Of a stretch of DNA of 38,621 nt, positions 17,776 through 26,725 are shown one piece after another. The stretch is from Marisediminitalea alba (lineage in GTDB: Bacteria; Pseudomonadota; Gammaproteobacteria; Enterobacterales; Alteromonadaceae): NCBI RefSeq assembly GCF_002993365.1, contig NZ_PVNP01000007.1:1-38621 (forward strand), read 5' to 3'. Numbering within the stretch: the stretch's first letter is position 1; every line of letters starts with the position of its first letter. The notes below the pieces were generated by a model. The model saw nothing but the letters and a program-made list of their open reading frames with translations. It was not told where the DNA came from and did no database searches. The position numbers were made by a program, and so were the translations under genes.

Positions 17776-17800
17776 AAAAAGGGGCCCTTACGACCCCTTT
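17776..17800 (-). terminator. Intrinsic terminator after the TonB-dependent receptor
   Basis: On the minus strand AAAGGGG, a 9-base loop and CCCCTTT are followed by a short T run, 12 bases beyond the receptor stop. It separates the lipoprotein-receptor unit from the DUF3450 operon, which then has its own Pho-box promoter. Confidence 0.75.
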
Positions 17801-17811
17801 GCTGATGCTGC

Positions 17812-20565
17812 TTAGAACTGGTAGCTGTAGCTTAAACCAAACTCTACGCCATCTTCCTGTAACAACAGGTTTAAGCCTTCCTGTTGAATTTGCTTGGATT
17901 GATCCAGCAGGTTTTTGATGCTGAATTTAATCCGCGTATTGAAGTCAGGATAATAGGTATAGTTCATATCCAGTGAATGGTAGGTCTGCTCTTCGGCATC
18001 CTCGTTACCACGCGTACCAGGCACGATAATCCGTGGTCCAAAAGCGTTGTAAACTAAGGTTGCAGAGTGCTCACCGTTATCTGAATCGTAACCTACCTGC
18101 AGGTTAGCGACCCATTCAGAGTGGCCCACCAGGCGACGTTTGTTGTTGGTCACGGTAATCGATGCAGAGGTCGCGTTTAACGCATCGAGTAACTGGGTTT
18201 CAAACAAACTGGTTACATCATCTTCTACCGCACCCAAAGTCACCTCAGAGTCTGAAATGGTCAGGTTACCGGTCACGAAGAAGTTACTTAAGTCACTGCT
18301 GATAATGCTCAGGTCCTGCAGGAACTCCACTTCAAGACCATACAACTTACCTGATTCACCGTTAGCGGTTAACAGGTTAGGTGCTGCACCACCCACGGTG
18401 TTCAGCTCAATCAGTTCGATTGGGTTTTCGATGTCTTTATAGAACAATGCAACCGACAGGTTATTACCTGCTTCACGATACCATTCCCAACGGAAATCGA
18501 TGTTGTCCAGCTTAGAGCTTTGCAGTAATGGCGTACCACGAACCAGGAACTCAGTCAGCGGATCGATAAAGAAGGTCACACTTACGTCACGCAGATCCGG
18601 GCGAATGGTCGTCTGACTCATGTTCAAACGGAACTGCATGTCGTTATCCATCATGTAGGTTAACGCCAGTGACGGGAAGAAATCGTCTTCCTGGAATGCC
18701 AGTTGTTCAATTTCAGATGAATCCACTGAAAACTGATTTGAATGCGCTTCAAACGGTACAGATAACTGACGGAAATCTTCGTAGCGTACACCACCACTGA
18801 TCCGCCAGGTATTGTTGATAAACGCATCCATCATCAGATAGTAAGCGTCAATCATAGTACCGGCAGCAAACTCATCCCCATCCGCCATTGCAGATTCCAG
18901 AATATTGGCACCGGTTGCACTGCGGTAGAAGTCATCATTGTTGATGTTTTCATCGGAGAAAATTTCATCAACGCGGTTACCATACAGGAAATCGTTTGAA
19001 ATCGCCCGGTGGGTTACGTTAATCGGAATGTTCTCGGCTTTACGCGCTTTTTCGAAAAAGTCGGCACCGGCTTTAAATTCCAGTTCCAAACCTTCGGCCA
19101 TAATCGGATACCCCAGGTTCCAGCCCCAGGTTTCCACTACGTCGCGCAGATCCTGGTAACCACGATTAACACTGGTAGCAGCAATCGGCTGCAATTGCTG
19201 ATCGATAAAGGCACCATCAGCAAAGTTTTGCTGATAGGTCACATCCAGACTACCAGGTGCCGAACGACGCGCCCGGCTGGTGCCAGCGTACCAATCAAAG
19301 TACAGGAAGTTGAGCTCCGGGAAGTTATGCGTACCTTTGATCTGATTCGAATTCATGCGGCGCTCTTCAAAGAGCATGTCCACACGTTGCAATTCGGTTT
19401 CGCCAAATACCGTTTCATTGATATCAATAAAATCACGTACCCGCACCCGATCGCTCATGTCATGAAGCAGTATATTAGTGATATCAATACGATGATTGCT
19501 GTTGATTTCCCAACCCAGGTTAAGCATACCGCTCCAGCGAACCTGCTGTTCAGTATCTACGCCTTCATAAAACTGCGCAAAACACTTGCCGTCCTGAGAG
19601 TACCTGTCTGGCAGGTCAGAACAGCCTACAGTCCCCAGGTTAGTGCCCTGGCTGGTATCGTTTATGTTCCACTCGTTCTCGTAGGAAATAGCGGAAAGGA
19701 AACCAAATACGCCGTAGTCGGTATCGTAGTTATCTCCTAGCGTCATGCCCAGATTGAAATCCGGATCAACACTTTTAGGATCCGGGCCGATATCCCAGAA
19801 CATCGAACTGAGCATCGCTTTACGCTCATCGAAAGTTAACGGATAAGCATTAGAACCCTGGATACCGGCATCAGATTGCGCGGCGTCAAGGTTGTCGGTG
19901 ATAATGCTGGATAATGCGCGAGTACCATCATCGCGCCCTGTCCAGTCATCACCGCCGCCAGAATAGAAAAAGCCATCATCCGAGTTATTGGTGTTATACC
20001 CTAGCCCGCCACTTAAACGGAAAATAAAGTCAGTCGGGATGGTTTTAGTTCGAATGTTCACGTTACCCCCACCGAAGTGAGAAGGCATATTCGGCGAGAA
20101 CGATTTCTGTACATTCAGACTTTCAATAATGTCGGAAGGAAATAAATCCAGTGGCACTACAGAGCGGGTTGGATCCGGACTCGGCACACCCATTCCGTTT
20201 AGCTGTGTACTGGAATAACGTTCACCTAAACCGCGAACGTAAATGAATTTGCCGTCTACCAGGGTTAAACCGGTAACACGACGAAGTGCAGATGCGGCGT
20301 CGCCATCACCTGTACGGGAAATTTGTTCAGCACCCATTATATCGGCTACGAAGGCCTGGTTCTGACGTTCCTGCAATACTGCAGCAGCTGTGCCTTTCAA
20401 ACGAGTTCCGGTGGCAACAACTTCTTCGATGGCCTGGGCTTCGTCCTGCTCTGCTTCTTGAGCAATCGCACTGTTTAACGGCACTAATGAACCGGCACAG
20501 AGAGCAAAGGCAACCGATTTATACAGCCGCGAGAGTGACGGCATTGGACGGTCTGATGAACTCAT
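17812..20565 (-). CDS. TonB-dependent outer-membrane receptor, likely Pho-regulated
   Basis: A 917-residue TonB-dependent transporter. It has a signal peptide (about 1-36, ending NSAIAQ), a TonB box IEEVVATG near residues 46-53, a plug domain (about 60-185) with DGKFIYVRGLGERYSSTQLN, and a 22-strand barrel ending in YSYQF with a terminal aromatic residue. The plug motif VRGLGERYSSTQLNGMGVPS belongs to a large receptor group of marine Alteromonadales and Caulobacterales, whose substrates are mostly unknown. The upstream lipoprotein is only 103 bases away on the same strand with no terminator, so the two probably share a Pho-box transcript. The cargo is therefore inferred to be phosphate or a phosphorus compound; sequence alone does not prove it. 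Confidence 0.92.
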   Translation of the reverse strand: MSSSDRPMPSLSRLYKSVAFALCAGSLVPLNSAIAQEAEQDEAQAIEEVVATGTRLKGTAAAVLQERQNQAFVADIMGAEQISRTGDGDAASALRRVTGLTLVDGKFIYVRGLGERYSSTQLNGMGVPSPDPTRSVVPLDLFPSDIIESLNVQKSFSPNMPSHFGGGNVNIRTKTIPTDFIFRLSGGLGYNTNNSDDGFFYSGGGDDWTGRDDGTRALSSIITDNLDAAQSDAGIQGSNAYPLTFDERKAMLSSMFWDIGPDPKSVDPDFNLGMTLGDNYDTDYGVFGFLSAISYENEWNINDTSQGTNLGTVGCSDLPDRYSQDGKCFAQFYEGVDTEQQVRWSGMLNLGWEINSNHRIDITNILLHDMSDRVRVRDFIDINETVFGETELQRVDMLFEERRMNSNQIKGTHNFPELNFLYFDWYAGTSRARRSAPGSLDVTYQQNFADGAFIDQQLQPIAATSVNRGYQDLRDVVETWGWNLGYPIMAEGLELEFKAGADFFEKARKAENIPINVTHRAISNDFLYGNRVDEIFSDENINNDDFYRSATGANILESAMADGDEFAAGTMIDAYYLMMDAFINNTWRISGGVRYEDFRQLSVPFEAHSNQFSVDSSEIEQLAFQEDDFFPSLALTYMMDNDMQFRLNMSQTTIRPDLRDVSVTFFIDPLTEFLVRGTPLLQSSKLDNIDFRWEWYREAGNNLSVALFYKDIENPIELIELNTVGGAAPNLLTANGESGKLYGLEVEFLQDLSIISSDLSNFFVTGNLTISDSEVTLGAVEDDVTSLFETQLLDALNATSASITVTNNKRRLVGHSEWVANLQVGYDSDNGEHSATLVYNAFGPRIIVPGTRGNEDAEEQTYHSLDMNYTYYPDFNTRIKFSIKNLLDQSKQIQQEGLNLLLQEDGVEFGLSYSYQF

Positions 20566-20615
20566 TATTCTAAAACTCCATTGGGACTCAAATTTTGCTG
20601 GATTTTCAACAGGTC

Positions 20616-20633
20616 AGGCGCCATACGGCGCCT
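20616..20633 (-). other. GC-rich hairpin between lipoprotein and receptor genes
   Basis: A perfect 7-bp dyad AGGCGCC / GGCGCCT with a 4-base loop lies about 35 bases after the lipoprotein stop. No T run follows on the minus strand, so it is unlikely to be a full terminator. It may stabilise the upstream mRNA or reduce read-through, setting the ratio of the two proteins. Confidence 0.5.
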
Positions 20634-20668
20634 TCCCTATTTATGACTTACGGTAAGCGCGGTGTGGA

Positions 20669-23600
20669 TTACTCCAGACCGACAGTTACCCATCCTTGCG
20701 TCCAGTCGTTGCTAGCGTCCATGGCACCGATGAAGTCGGTATCTTCAAGCAGAGCATTGTCAGTAAAGGTCAGTGAAGTGTCTAACAATACTGAGCCAGC
20801 CGCTGGCATGTAACCATTATCAGCCAGACCCAGCTGGTCAGCGGTGGTTACCATGTTAGAGGCATCCGCCAGGAACCAGTCTTCTGCGAATTGGTCACCA
20901 AAGTTGCTGCCCGCTTCACACGCTACGATTGAGTCAGCGATTGACAGGTCACCCGCGGTAGCAAGCGCCTGAGACTCATCACCGTTTACACGCAGACAGT
21001 TGCTGTAACCGGCAGGTCCGGTGATTACGAAACCGTGCAGAGAGCCAGCAGTACCGGCGCGCAGACGAACACCATTGGTTTGCGCTGCGCCTACAATGGT
21101 AACGTTGGCAACAGTCGGGTTAGTCAGTGGCGTAGCCGCCGCATCAAATTCGCTGTTGTCTGATTCAAACGCGTTATCGCCACCAGCAGAGTCCTGCTTA
21201 ATCAACACGTATTGTGCAGTACCTGTCCAACCGAATGACCAGTCGAAGGAATCATCACCGTTGGCGGTCAGTACCACGTGCTTAACGCTTACGGTACCAC
21301 CGAAGAACTCGATACCGTCGTCCAGGTTCTGGTGAACCTGAATGTAATCAACAGAAGTACCAGAACCTACACCAGCAAAGCTGATACCGTTCAGTTCGTC
21401 ACCGTTACCTAAGGTACGGCCCGCGTACTTAACCACAACGTACTGGATAGTGCCTGAATTATCTTCAGGTTGGTTACCACCGAACTGACCTGCGTCACCT
21501 TCGGCAGCGACACCACAGTTAGCCAGTTCAGACTCAGTGGCATCACCGGTAGTGTCGCCACAAGAGTTCGCTGGTGCATTACCCAGTAATACCAGACCAC
21601 CCCATTGGCCAATGCCCGTTTCCTGACCCGTTACGTCTTGTACAGAAGTCATCACAATTGGCGCATCGGCAGTACCCATGGCGCGGATTTTCGAACCGCG
21701 ACGCACTACCAGGAAGTCTTCACCCTGCTGACCGATTAGCGTAGTGCCTGCATCGATATAAAGGGTGGCAGAGTTCTGGTTATCACCACCAACCGCAGTA
21801 CGACCGGTTAATACCCAGTGCGCATCGTTAGACAGCGCAACGTCGGCGTTAAATTCAACGTCTTCATCTAACTGATAAACCGGCTTGTCAGTGATTTCCG
21901 GGAAGCTTGAAGACACGTCAGTCGCCAGGCCTTGCTCAAAAGCGTTGGTTACCAGAGTCTGGTCCATACCGTAGGCCCAGCCTTCAGTCCAGTCGTTTTC
22001 ACCGTCGAAGGCACCGATGTAATCGGTTGACGCAAACCAGCTATCATCTTCAACGTCGGCCACGTCTGCACCAGCGCCTAACAGCGCAGAACCTGCACCC
22101 GGCATACGGCCCAGCGTACCTAAGTTAAGGTCAGCTGAAGTCAGTACCTGGTTGTTGTCACCCGCAGTAAACCATGACTCAGCGAAAGCATCACCGAAGT
22201 TGCTGGCAGCGGCACAAGCAACCACAGAGTTAGCGATTGTCAGTTCACCTGCAGTAGCCAGCGCCTGAGACTCATCACCATTTACGCGTAAACAGTTGCT
22301 GTAACCTTCAGGACCAGTAATCGCGAAGTTATACAGTGCGCCAGCAGTACCGGCACGTAAACGCACGCCATTAGTCATTGCTGCACCCTGGATGGTAACG
22401 TTAGCTACCGTTGGGTTAGTCAGCGGTGTGGCAGAAGCGTCGAATTCACTGTTGTCAGATTCAAAGGCGTTATCACCACCTTCAGAGTCCTGACGGATAT
22501 AAACGAACTGTGCTTTACCTGTCCAGCCGAATGACCAGTCAAAAGAATCATCACCGTTGTCAGTCAGTACTACGTAACGAACGTTGACTGAACCACCGAA
22601 GAATTCGATACCATCGTCCAGGTTCTGGTGAACCTGAATGTGGTGAACGTTGGTTTGTGAACCCACACCTGCAAAGCTGATACCGTTCAGCTCATCACCG
22701 TTACCTAAGGTACGGCCTGCGTGTTTAACCACTACGTACTGGATAGTACCTGAGTTATCTTCCGGGTTGTTGCCGCCGAACTGACCAGCGTCACCTTCAG
22801 CTGCGACACCACAGTTAGCCAGCTCGTCTTCAGTAGCGTCACCAGTAGTATCACCGCAAGAGTTAGCTGGTGCATTACCCAGTAATACCAGGCCGCCCCA
22901 TTGGCCAATGCCAGTTTCCTGACCTGTAACGTCCTGAACAGAAGTCATGGTGATAGGTGAGCCAGGCAGACCCAGTGCTTCAATTTGAGAACCACGACGA
23001 ACTACCAGGAAGTCTTCGCCCTGCTGTCCGATTATGGTGGTGCCATTTTCGATGTATAAAGTAGCAGAATCTTCGTTATCGCCACCCACCGCGGTACGAC
23101 CGGTAAGTACCCAGTGCGCATCGTTAGTTAACGTTACATCTGAAGTAAATACCACGTCTTCGTCGATTTGATAAACCGGCTTATCGGTAATTTCAGGGAA
23201 GTTAGCAGATACGTCCTGCGCTAAACCTTGATCAAAAGCGTTATCCACATCCGCAGGGAAGCCACCGTTAACACCTGAAGTCCAGCCAGACATCCAGTTA
23301 TTCGAGCCGTCAAACGCACCGACGTAGTTAGCAGCATCAAAACTGCTGTTCAGAGTGGTTGGATCAGAACCTGAAGTCAGCAATACAGAACCTTGTGCTG
23401 GCGTGTAGCCGTCATCGCTAAGGCCAAGCTCAGCAGGAGTCAGTACCTGGTTGCCAGACTGTGAGGCAAACCACTCGGCAGTGGTCATGGTGCCGATAGT
23501 GTCGCTACCAAAGTTGTTGCTGGCATCTTCACAGGCAACAATTGAGTTAGTGATAGCCAGTTCACCGTCAGCGGCCAGTTCCTGAGATTCAGAACCGTTA

Positions 23601-24751
23601 ACACGAAGACAGTTTTGGTAACCTGTAGGACCAGTTACTAATACGTTGGTCAGGTAACCCGCAGTACCCGCACGTAAGCGCACACCATTGGTTTGCGCAT
23701 CACCTACGATTGTTACGTTAGCAATGTTAGGTTGAGTTAATGGCGTGGCAGACGCGTCGAATTCGCTGTTGTCTGCTTCAATGGCGTTATCGCCATTTTC
23801 TGTGTTTTGCTGGATGTAAACGAACTGGGCAGAACCTGTCCAGCCAAATGACCAGTCTAAGCTGTCGTCACCGTTATCAGTCAGCACTACGTGTTTAACG
23901 TTTACAGTACCACCGAAGAATTCAACACCATCGTCAAGATTCTGGTGAACCTGAATGTAATCGACTTCGGTGCCAGAACCCACACCCGCAAAGCTGATGC
24001 CGTTCAGTTCGTCGCCGTTACCCAGGGTACGACCAGCGTGTTTAACTACGATATAACGAAGTACACCTGAGTTATCAGTTGGGTTGTTACCACCGAACTG
24101 ACCCGCGTCACCTTCTGCAGAAACACCACAGTTATTCAGTTCGTCCTGAGTAGCGTTACCTTCGGTATCACCACAAGAGTTTGCTGGCGCTTTACCCAGC
24201 AGTACCAGGCCGCCCCATTGACCGATATCGGTTTCCTGACCGGTAACGTCTTGTACAGACGTAAAGATGATTGGCTCAGCAGCCGTACCTTCGGCCATGA
24301 TTTGTGAACCACGACGAACAACCAGGAAGTCTTCGCCTTCTTCACCAAAAATAGTCGTGCCGGCTTCGATATTCAGTACAGTTGAATTTTCATCGTCGCC
24401 ACCTACTGCAACTCGACCATCCAGTACCCAGTGGGCATCTGCAGTCAGCGTAGTTTCATCATTGAACTCTACGTTTTCAGTTAAGCGGTAAACCGGCTTG
24501 TCGGTGATTTCAGGAAACTCTGAAGATACATCAGTGGCCAGGCCCTGGTCGAAAGGATTTTCCGCACCAGTTGGGGTAGGCGTAGGCGTCGGGGTTGGGG
24601 TTGGTGTAGGGGTTGGTGTGGGTGAAGGGTTATTAATCGTATCACCTTCGTTTACTACATCACCTTCGTTGATATTAATATCTCCACCACAACCTGCAAG
24701 AATAAGTGCAGTTGCAATGGCTGACGCTCTGAATGTGTGCTTTATAGCCAT
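20669..24751 (-). CDS. Large lipoprotein of three tandem ~430-residue beta-helix-like units
   Basis: A 1360-residue protein partnered with the receptor gene downstream. The lipobox LILAGC puts the acylated cysteine at residue 21. An Asn/Glu-rich segment and a Pro-Thr tether precede three homologous units, each opening with FDQGL or FEQGL then PEITDKPVY. Shared blocks are AHWVL.GR.AVGGD, EDFLVVRRGS, GQWGGLVLLG.APANSCGDT, EGDAGQFGGN, ELNGISFAGVGS, QNLDDG.EFFGG, TNGVRLRAGTAG and NCLRVN. The pattern of short Gly/Asp turns suggests a right-handed parallel beta-helix. It resembles, from memory, secreted proteins of Bacteroidota and Proteobacteria found beside TonB receptors. Each unit has four cysteines. 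No enzyme motif is evident; binding at the cell surface is inferred. The ATG at 24751 (GGAG at 7 bases) is chosen over the TTG at 24754. Confidence 0.88.
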   Translation of the reverse strand: MAIKHTFRASAIATALILAGCGGDININEGDVVNEGDTINNPSPTPTPTPTPTPTPTPTPTGAENPFDQGLATDVSSEFPEITDKPVYRLTENVEFNDETTLTADAHWVLDGRVAVGGDDENSTVLNIEAGTTIFGEEGEDFLVVRRGSQIMAEGTAAEPIIFTSVQDVTGQETDIGQWGGLVLLGKAPANSCGDTEGNATQDELNNCGVSAEGDAGQFGGNNPTDNSGVLRYIVVKHAGRTLGNGDELNGISFAGVGSGTEVDYIQVHQNLDDGVEFFGGTVNVKHVVLTDNGDDSLDWSFGWTGSAQFVYIQQNTENGDNAIEADNSEFDASATPLTQPNIANVTIVGDAQTNGVRLRAGTAGYLTNVLVTGPTGYQNCLRVNGSESQELAADGELAITNSIVACEDASNNFGSDTIGTMTTAEWFASQSGNQVLTPAELGLSDDGYTPAQGSVLLTSGSDPTTLNSSFDAANYVGAFDGSNNWMSGWTSGVNGGFPADVDNAFDQGLAQDVSANFPEITDKPVYQIDEDVVFTSDVTLTNDAHWVLTGRTAVGGDNEDSATLYIENGTTIIGQQGEDFLVVRRGSQIEALGLPGSPITMTSVQDVTGQETGIGQWGGLVLLGNAPANSCGDTTGDATEDELANCGVAAEGDAGQFGGNNPEDNSGTIQYVVVKHAGRTLGNGDELNGISFAGVGSQTNVHHIQVHQNLDDGIEFFGGSVNVRYVVLTDNGDDSFDWSFGWTGKAQFVYIRQDSEGGDNAFESDNSEFDASATPLTNPTVANVTIQGAAMTNGVRLRAGTAGALYNFAITGPEGYSNCLRVNGDESQALATAGELTIANSVVACAAASNFGDAFAESWFTAGDNNQVLTSADLNLGTLGRMPGAGSALLGAGADVADVEDDSWFASTDYIGAFDGENDWTEGWAYGMDQTLVTNAFEQGLATDVSSSFPEITDKPVYQLDEDVEFNADVALSNDAHWVLTGRTAVGGDNQNSATLYIDAGTTLIGQQGEDFLVVRRGSKIRAMGTADAPIVMTSVQDVTGQETGIGQWGGLVLLGNAPANSCGDTTGDATESELANCGVAAEGDAGQFGGNQPEDNSGTIQYVVVKYAGRTLGNGDELNGISFAGVGSGTSVDYIQVHQNLDDGIEFFGGTVSVKHVVLTANGDDSFDWSFGWTGTAQYVLIKQDSAGGDNAFESDNSEFDAAATPLTNPTVANVTIVGAAQTNGVRLRAGTAGSLHGFVITGPAGYSNCLRVNGDESQALATAGDLSIADSIVACEAGSNFGDQFAEDWFLADASNMVTTADQLGLADNGYMPAAGSVLLDTSLTFTDNALLEDTDFIGAMDASNDWTQGWVTVGLE
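20672..24559 (-). repeat. Three tandem coding repeat units within the lipoprotein
   Basis: Unit 1 starts at 24559, unit 2 at 23242 and unit 3 at 21946, giving about 439, 432 and 425 residues. Units 2 and 3 agree closely over long stretches (NSCGDTTGDATE, NPTVANVTI, GYSNCLRVNGDESQALATAG), while unit 1 differs more, for example in its NNFGSDTIGTMTTAEWF segment. This suggests a later duplication of unit 2 or 3. Confidence 0.9.
24569..24628 (-). repeat. Pro-Thr hexanucleotide tract (tether)
   Basis: One Pro-Ser and nine Pro-Thr dipeptides are encoded by a G/T-rich (plus strand) near-repeat of six bases. It forms an extended linker between the lipid anchor and the first unit. Such tracts can change length by replication slippage while keeping frame. 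Confidence 0.85.
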
Positions 24752-24799
24752 CAAATTTCTCCAAGACCACTTTTTTAGACATTATGGGATTGGTCGAGA

Positions 24800-24833
24800 A
24801 GACTACCGGACTTGAATGACACTTTTGTTACAC
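24800..24833 (-). promoter_or_regulatory. Pho-box promoter of the lipoprotein-receptor unit
   Basis: On the minus strand the half-sites GTGTAAC and GTGTCAT (24816-24833) are separated by AAAA, with 4 and 6 of 7 matches to CTGTCAT. A -10 hexamer TAGTCT (24800-24805) starts exactly 10 bases later. The leader to the ATG would be about 42 bases. The rest of the 213-base gap (24755-24967) shows nothing else distinct. Confidence 0.7.
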
Positions 24834-24967
24834 TATTTGACTGTAATAAAAGTTTCTTACTTTTCAGTAGATGATTGTTTTTCAAACACTAGCTCGAAGT
24901 AGTAAAACCGGCAGGACTAGCGCTGTTGCAGGCTTACAAGCAATTTCCCGCTGAATTATGACAGTGG

Positions 24968-25771
24968 TCAGACTGCCTCTCTGAACCACTTGGTGATCAC
25001 CACTTTTTCACCTTTTATAACAGGGTGGGCATGATGCAGGGTGTTGGCATTAGGCCGCCCGTCTGGCACTAAATTGTTCCAGATCACCGCCGTACCAGGG
25101 CGAGGTGTTAACGACTTACCCAGTTTAACAAACTCAGTTTCGCCCCCCGCCTCAACTTCGTTTAGGTACACCATGCATGTCCAGGTACGCTGCCCCAGCT
25201 GACTGGCAAACTGGCGGTATTCACTGGTACCGGGTTCAAAATAATCGGTATGGGCTTTAAATTGCTGGCCAGGCGCATAATGCTGGGCCTGAATTGGCTC
25301 GTTGTTGCCTTTGGCAAAACCAAAATAATCAATAATATGTGCAGAGACCTGATTAGCGATTTCACTGTCCAGGCTTACCAAGTCACAGGTGCTCGAGGTT
25401 CTGAAGGCGGTATCTGCCTCAGTGCTGGCTGTGGTAATAGTGGATGGCCTGAGATGCTGTTTACTCAGCGCCACGATGCTTTCACAGGTCGGCAACGCCA
25501 GAAAATCCTTCACCGCATACAACTGTGCCCGTTCGGATTCTATTATCTGTACGTTGTCGGGCAGCTCCTTTGCTATAAATTTCGGCAGGGGGTAACGCGC
25601 AGCGAATTGCCGGGCCAGTGACTGTTGCTGTGCGGGAGGCAGGTTATTTCCCAACAGCGCCACAATTTCAGCATGGGCAAACCCCTCGCCCAGTAATGTA
25701 GTATAAAGCTGCGTTACCGGCACATTGCGTAACAGATTGGTTAGTACCCACTGCTTCCATCGCGTCTGCAT
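24968..25771 (-). CDS. 2-oxoglutarate/Fe(II) oxygenase, prolyl 4-hydroxylase-like
   Basis: A 267-residue protein with a C-terminal double-stranded beta-helix oxygenase domain (about 85-267) of the prolyl 4-hydroxylase alpha type. Iron ligands are HTD (in FKAHTDYFEPG) and the distal histidine in LHHAHPV. GEKVVITKWFRE carries the lysine expected to bind 2-oxoglutarate. GGETEFVKLG and PRPGTAVIWNNL are typical of the family. The N-terminal 85 residues are helical and unassigned. No signal peptide is seen, so it should act in the cytoplasm, on an unknown protein or small molecule. Its ATG overlaps the pstS stop (TAATG), implying translational coupling and placing it in the phoB-phoR-pstS transcript. 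Confidence 0.87.
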   Translation of the reverse strand: MQTRWKQWVLTNLLRNVPVTQLYTTLLGEGFAHAEIVALLGNNLPPAQQQSLARQFAARYPLPKFIAKELPDNVQIIESERAQLYAVKDFLALPTCESIVALSKQHLRPSTITTASTEADTAFRTSSTCDLVSLDSEIANQVSAHIIDYFGFAKGNNEPIQAQHYAPGQQFKAHTDYFEPGTSEYRQFASQLGQRTWTCMVYLNEVEAGGETEFVKLGKSLTPRPGTAVIWNNLVPDGRPNANTLHHAHPVIKGEKVVITKWFREAV

Positions 25772-26724
25772 TAGTAAGCTCCCGCTCCACGGATAATTCG
25801 CATCTGACGTTTCAGCATATCTTCACGAATAGGAAAGTAGCCATCCCGCGCTACTTGCTGCTGGCCACGCTGGGACAGCACATATCGCAAAAACTCACTC
25901 TCCAGTTTGGGCAGTGGCTCGCCAGGGGCTTTATTTACCACCAGATACAAAAACCGGCTGAAAGGGTAAGTTTCATTTTGTACGGTTTCGCTGGTCAGCG
26001 GCACCAGGTTATCTGCGCTATGCCCTAACGGCAGCGCTTTCACGCCGGCAGTCTTGTACCCGTAAGCGGCATATCCCATACCGCCTTTACTGGACGCAAC
26101 AGATAATACTACCGAGGCAGAGCCCGGCTGCTCATTCACCGATTTGGTAAAGTCGCCGTCGCATAACGCCATAATTTTAAACAGGCCGTAGGTACCCGAT
26201 ACCGAGTTTCGGCTGAATAACCTTATGGGTGCCGAATCGCCATAATCACTGATCCCCAGCTGCGACCATTTGGTAATGCGCTCCTGGGCGCCGCAATAAC
26301 GGGTAACGGAAAAAATCGCATCTACCTGCTGCAAGGTTAATCCTTCGAGTGGATTGCGGTGTTCCACAAAAATAGCAATGGCATCGATGGCCACCTTGAT
26401 CACCGTAGGCGGGTAACCATGAGCCTGAATAAACGCGCGCCGCTCACTGGGCTTTAAATCCCGGCTCATAGGGCCAATGGTCGCGGTACCTTCGGTAAGG
26501 GCCGGTGGCGCAGTAGAAGAACCCGACGCCTGGATCTGGAAGGTCACATCCGGGTAAAGGGTTTTAAATTCCTGGGACCACAGGGTCATTAAGTTAGCCA
26601 GGGTATCAGAGCCCACAGAGGTAATATTGCCTGCCACACCGGGCTTGCGCTCGTAGCCGGTTTCACTGGCTACAGCACTTACGGAAACTCCGATAAGCAG
26701 TAACAGAAAAGCAAACTTGTGCAT
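25771..26724 (-). CDS. pstS: PstS-family phosphate-binding periplasmic protein
   Basis: A 317-residue periplasmic binding protein of the PstS/PBP-like type, which captures phosphate for the Pst ABC transporter. The signal peptide is at about 1-20 (ending SAVAS). Phosphate-site motifs include ITSVGSDTLANLM, QASGSSTAPPALTEG, GPMSRDLKPSER, FSRNSVSGTYGLF and SSKGGMGYAAYGY. The open frame extends to 26742 within phoR, but the ATG at 26724 has a perfect AGGAG site 6 bases upstream and sits 1 base after the phoR stop. It is therefore translated with phoR. The membrane and ATPase genes pstC, pstA and pstB are absent from the window. It may be a sensor-linked or accessory PstS. Confidence 0.9.
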   Translation of the reverse strand: MHKFAFLLLLIGVSVSAVASETGYERKPGVAGNITSVGSDTLANLMTLWSQEFKTLYPDVTFQIQASGSSTAPPALTEGTATIGPMSRDLKPSERRAFIQAHGYPPTVIKVAIDAIAIFVEHRNPLEGLTLQQVDAIFSVTRYCGAQERITKWSQLGISDYGDSAPIRLFSRNSVSGTYGLFKIMALCDGDFTKSVNEQPGSASVVLSVASSKGGMGYAAYGYKTAGVKALPLGHSADNLVPLTSETVQNETYPFSRFLYLVVNKAPGEPLPKLESEFLRYVLSQRGQQQVARDGYFPIREDMLKRQMRIIRGAGAY

Positions 26725-26725
26725 A

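Noticed and set aside
19009..19740. 243-codon rightward open frame inside the TonB receptor gene
   Set aside because: It lies fully antisense to a clearly conserved gene, has no ribosome site, and its product resembles nothing known.
20672..24559. Three lipoprotein repeats considered as an assembly artefact
   Set aside because: The units differ at many positions and in length, so they are genuine diverged duplications.
24569..24628. Hexanucleotide repeat considered as a CRISPR-like or regulatory array
   Set aside because: It is in frame, encodes Pro-Thr dipeptides after a lipobox, and has no spacers.
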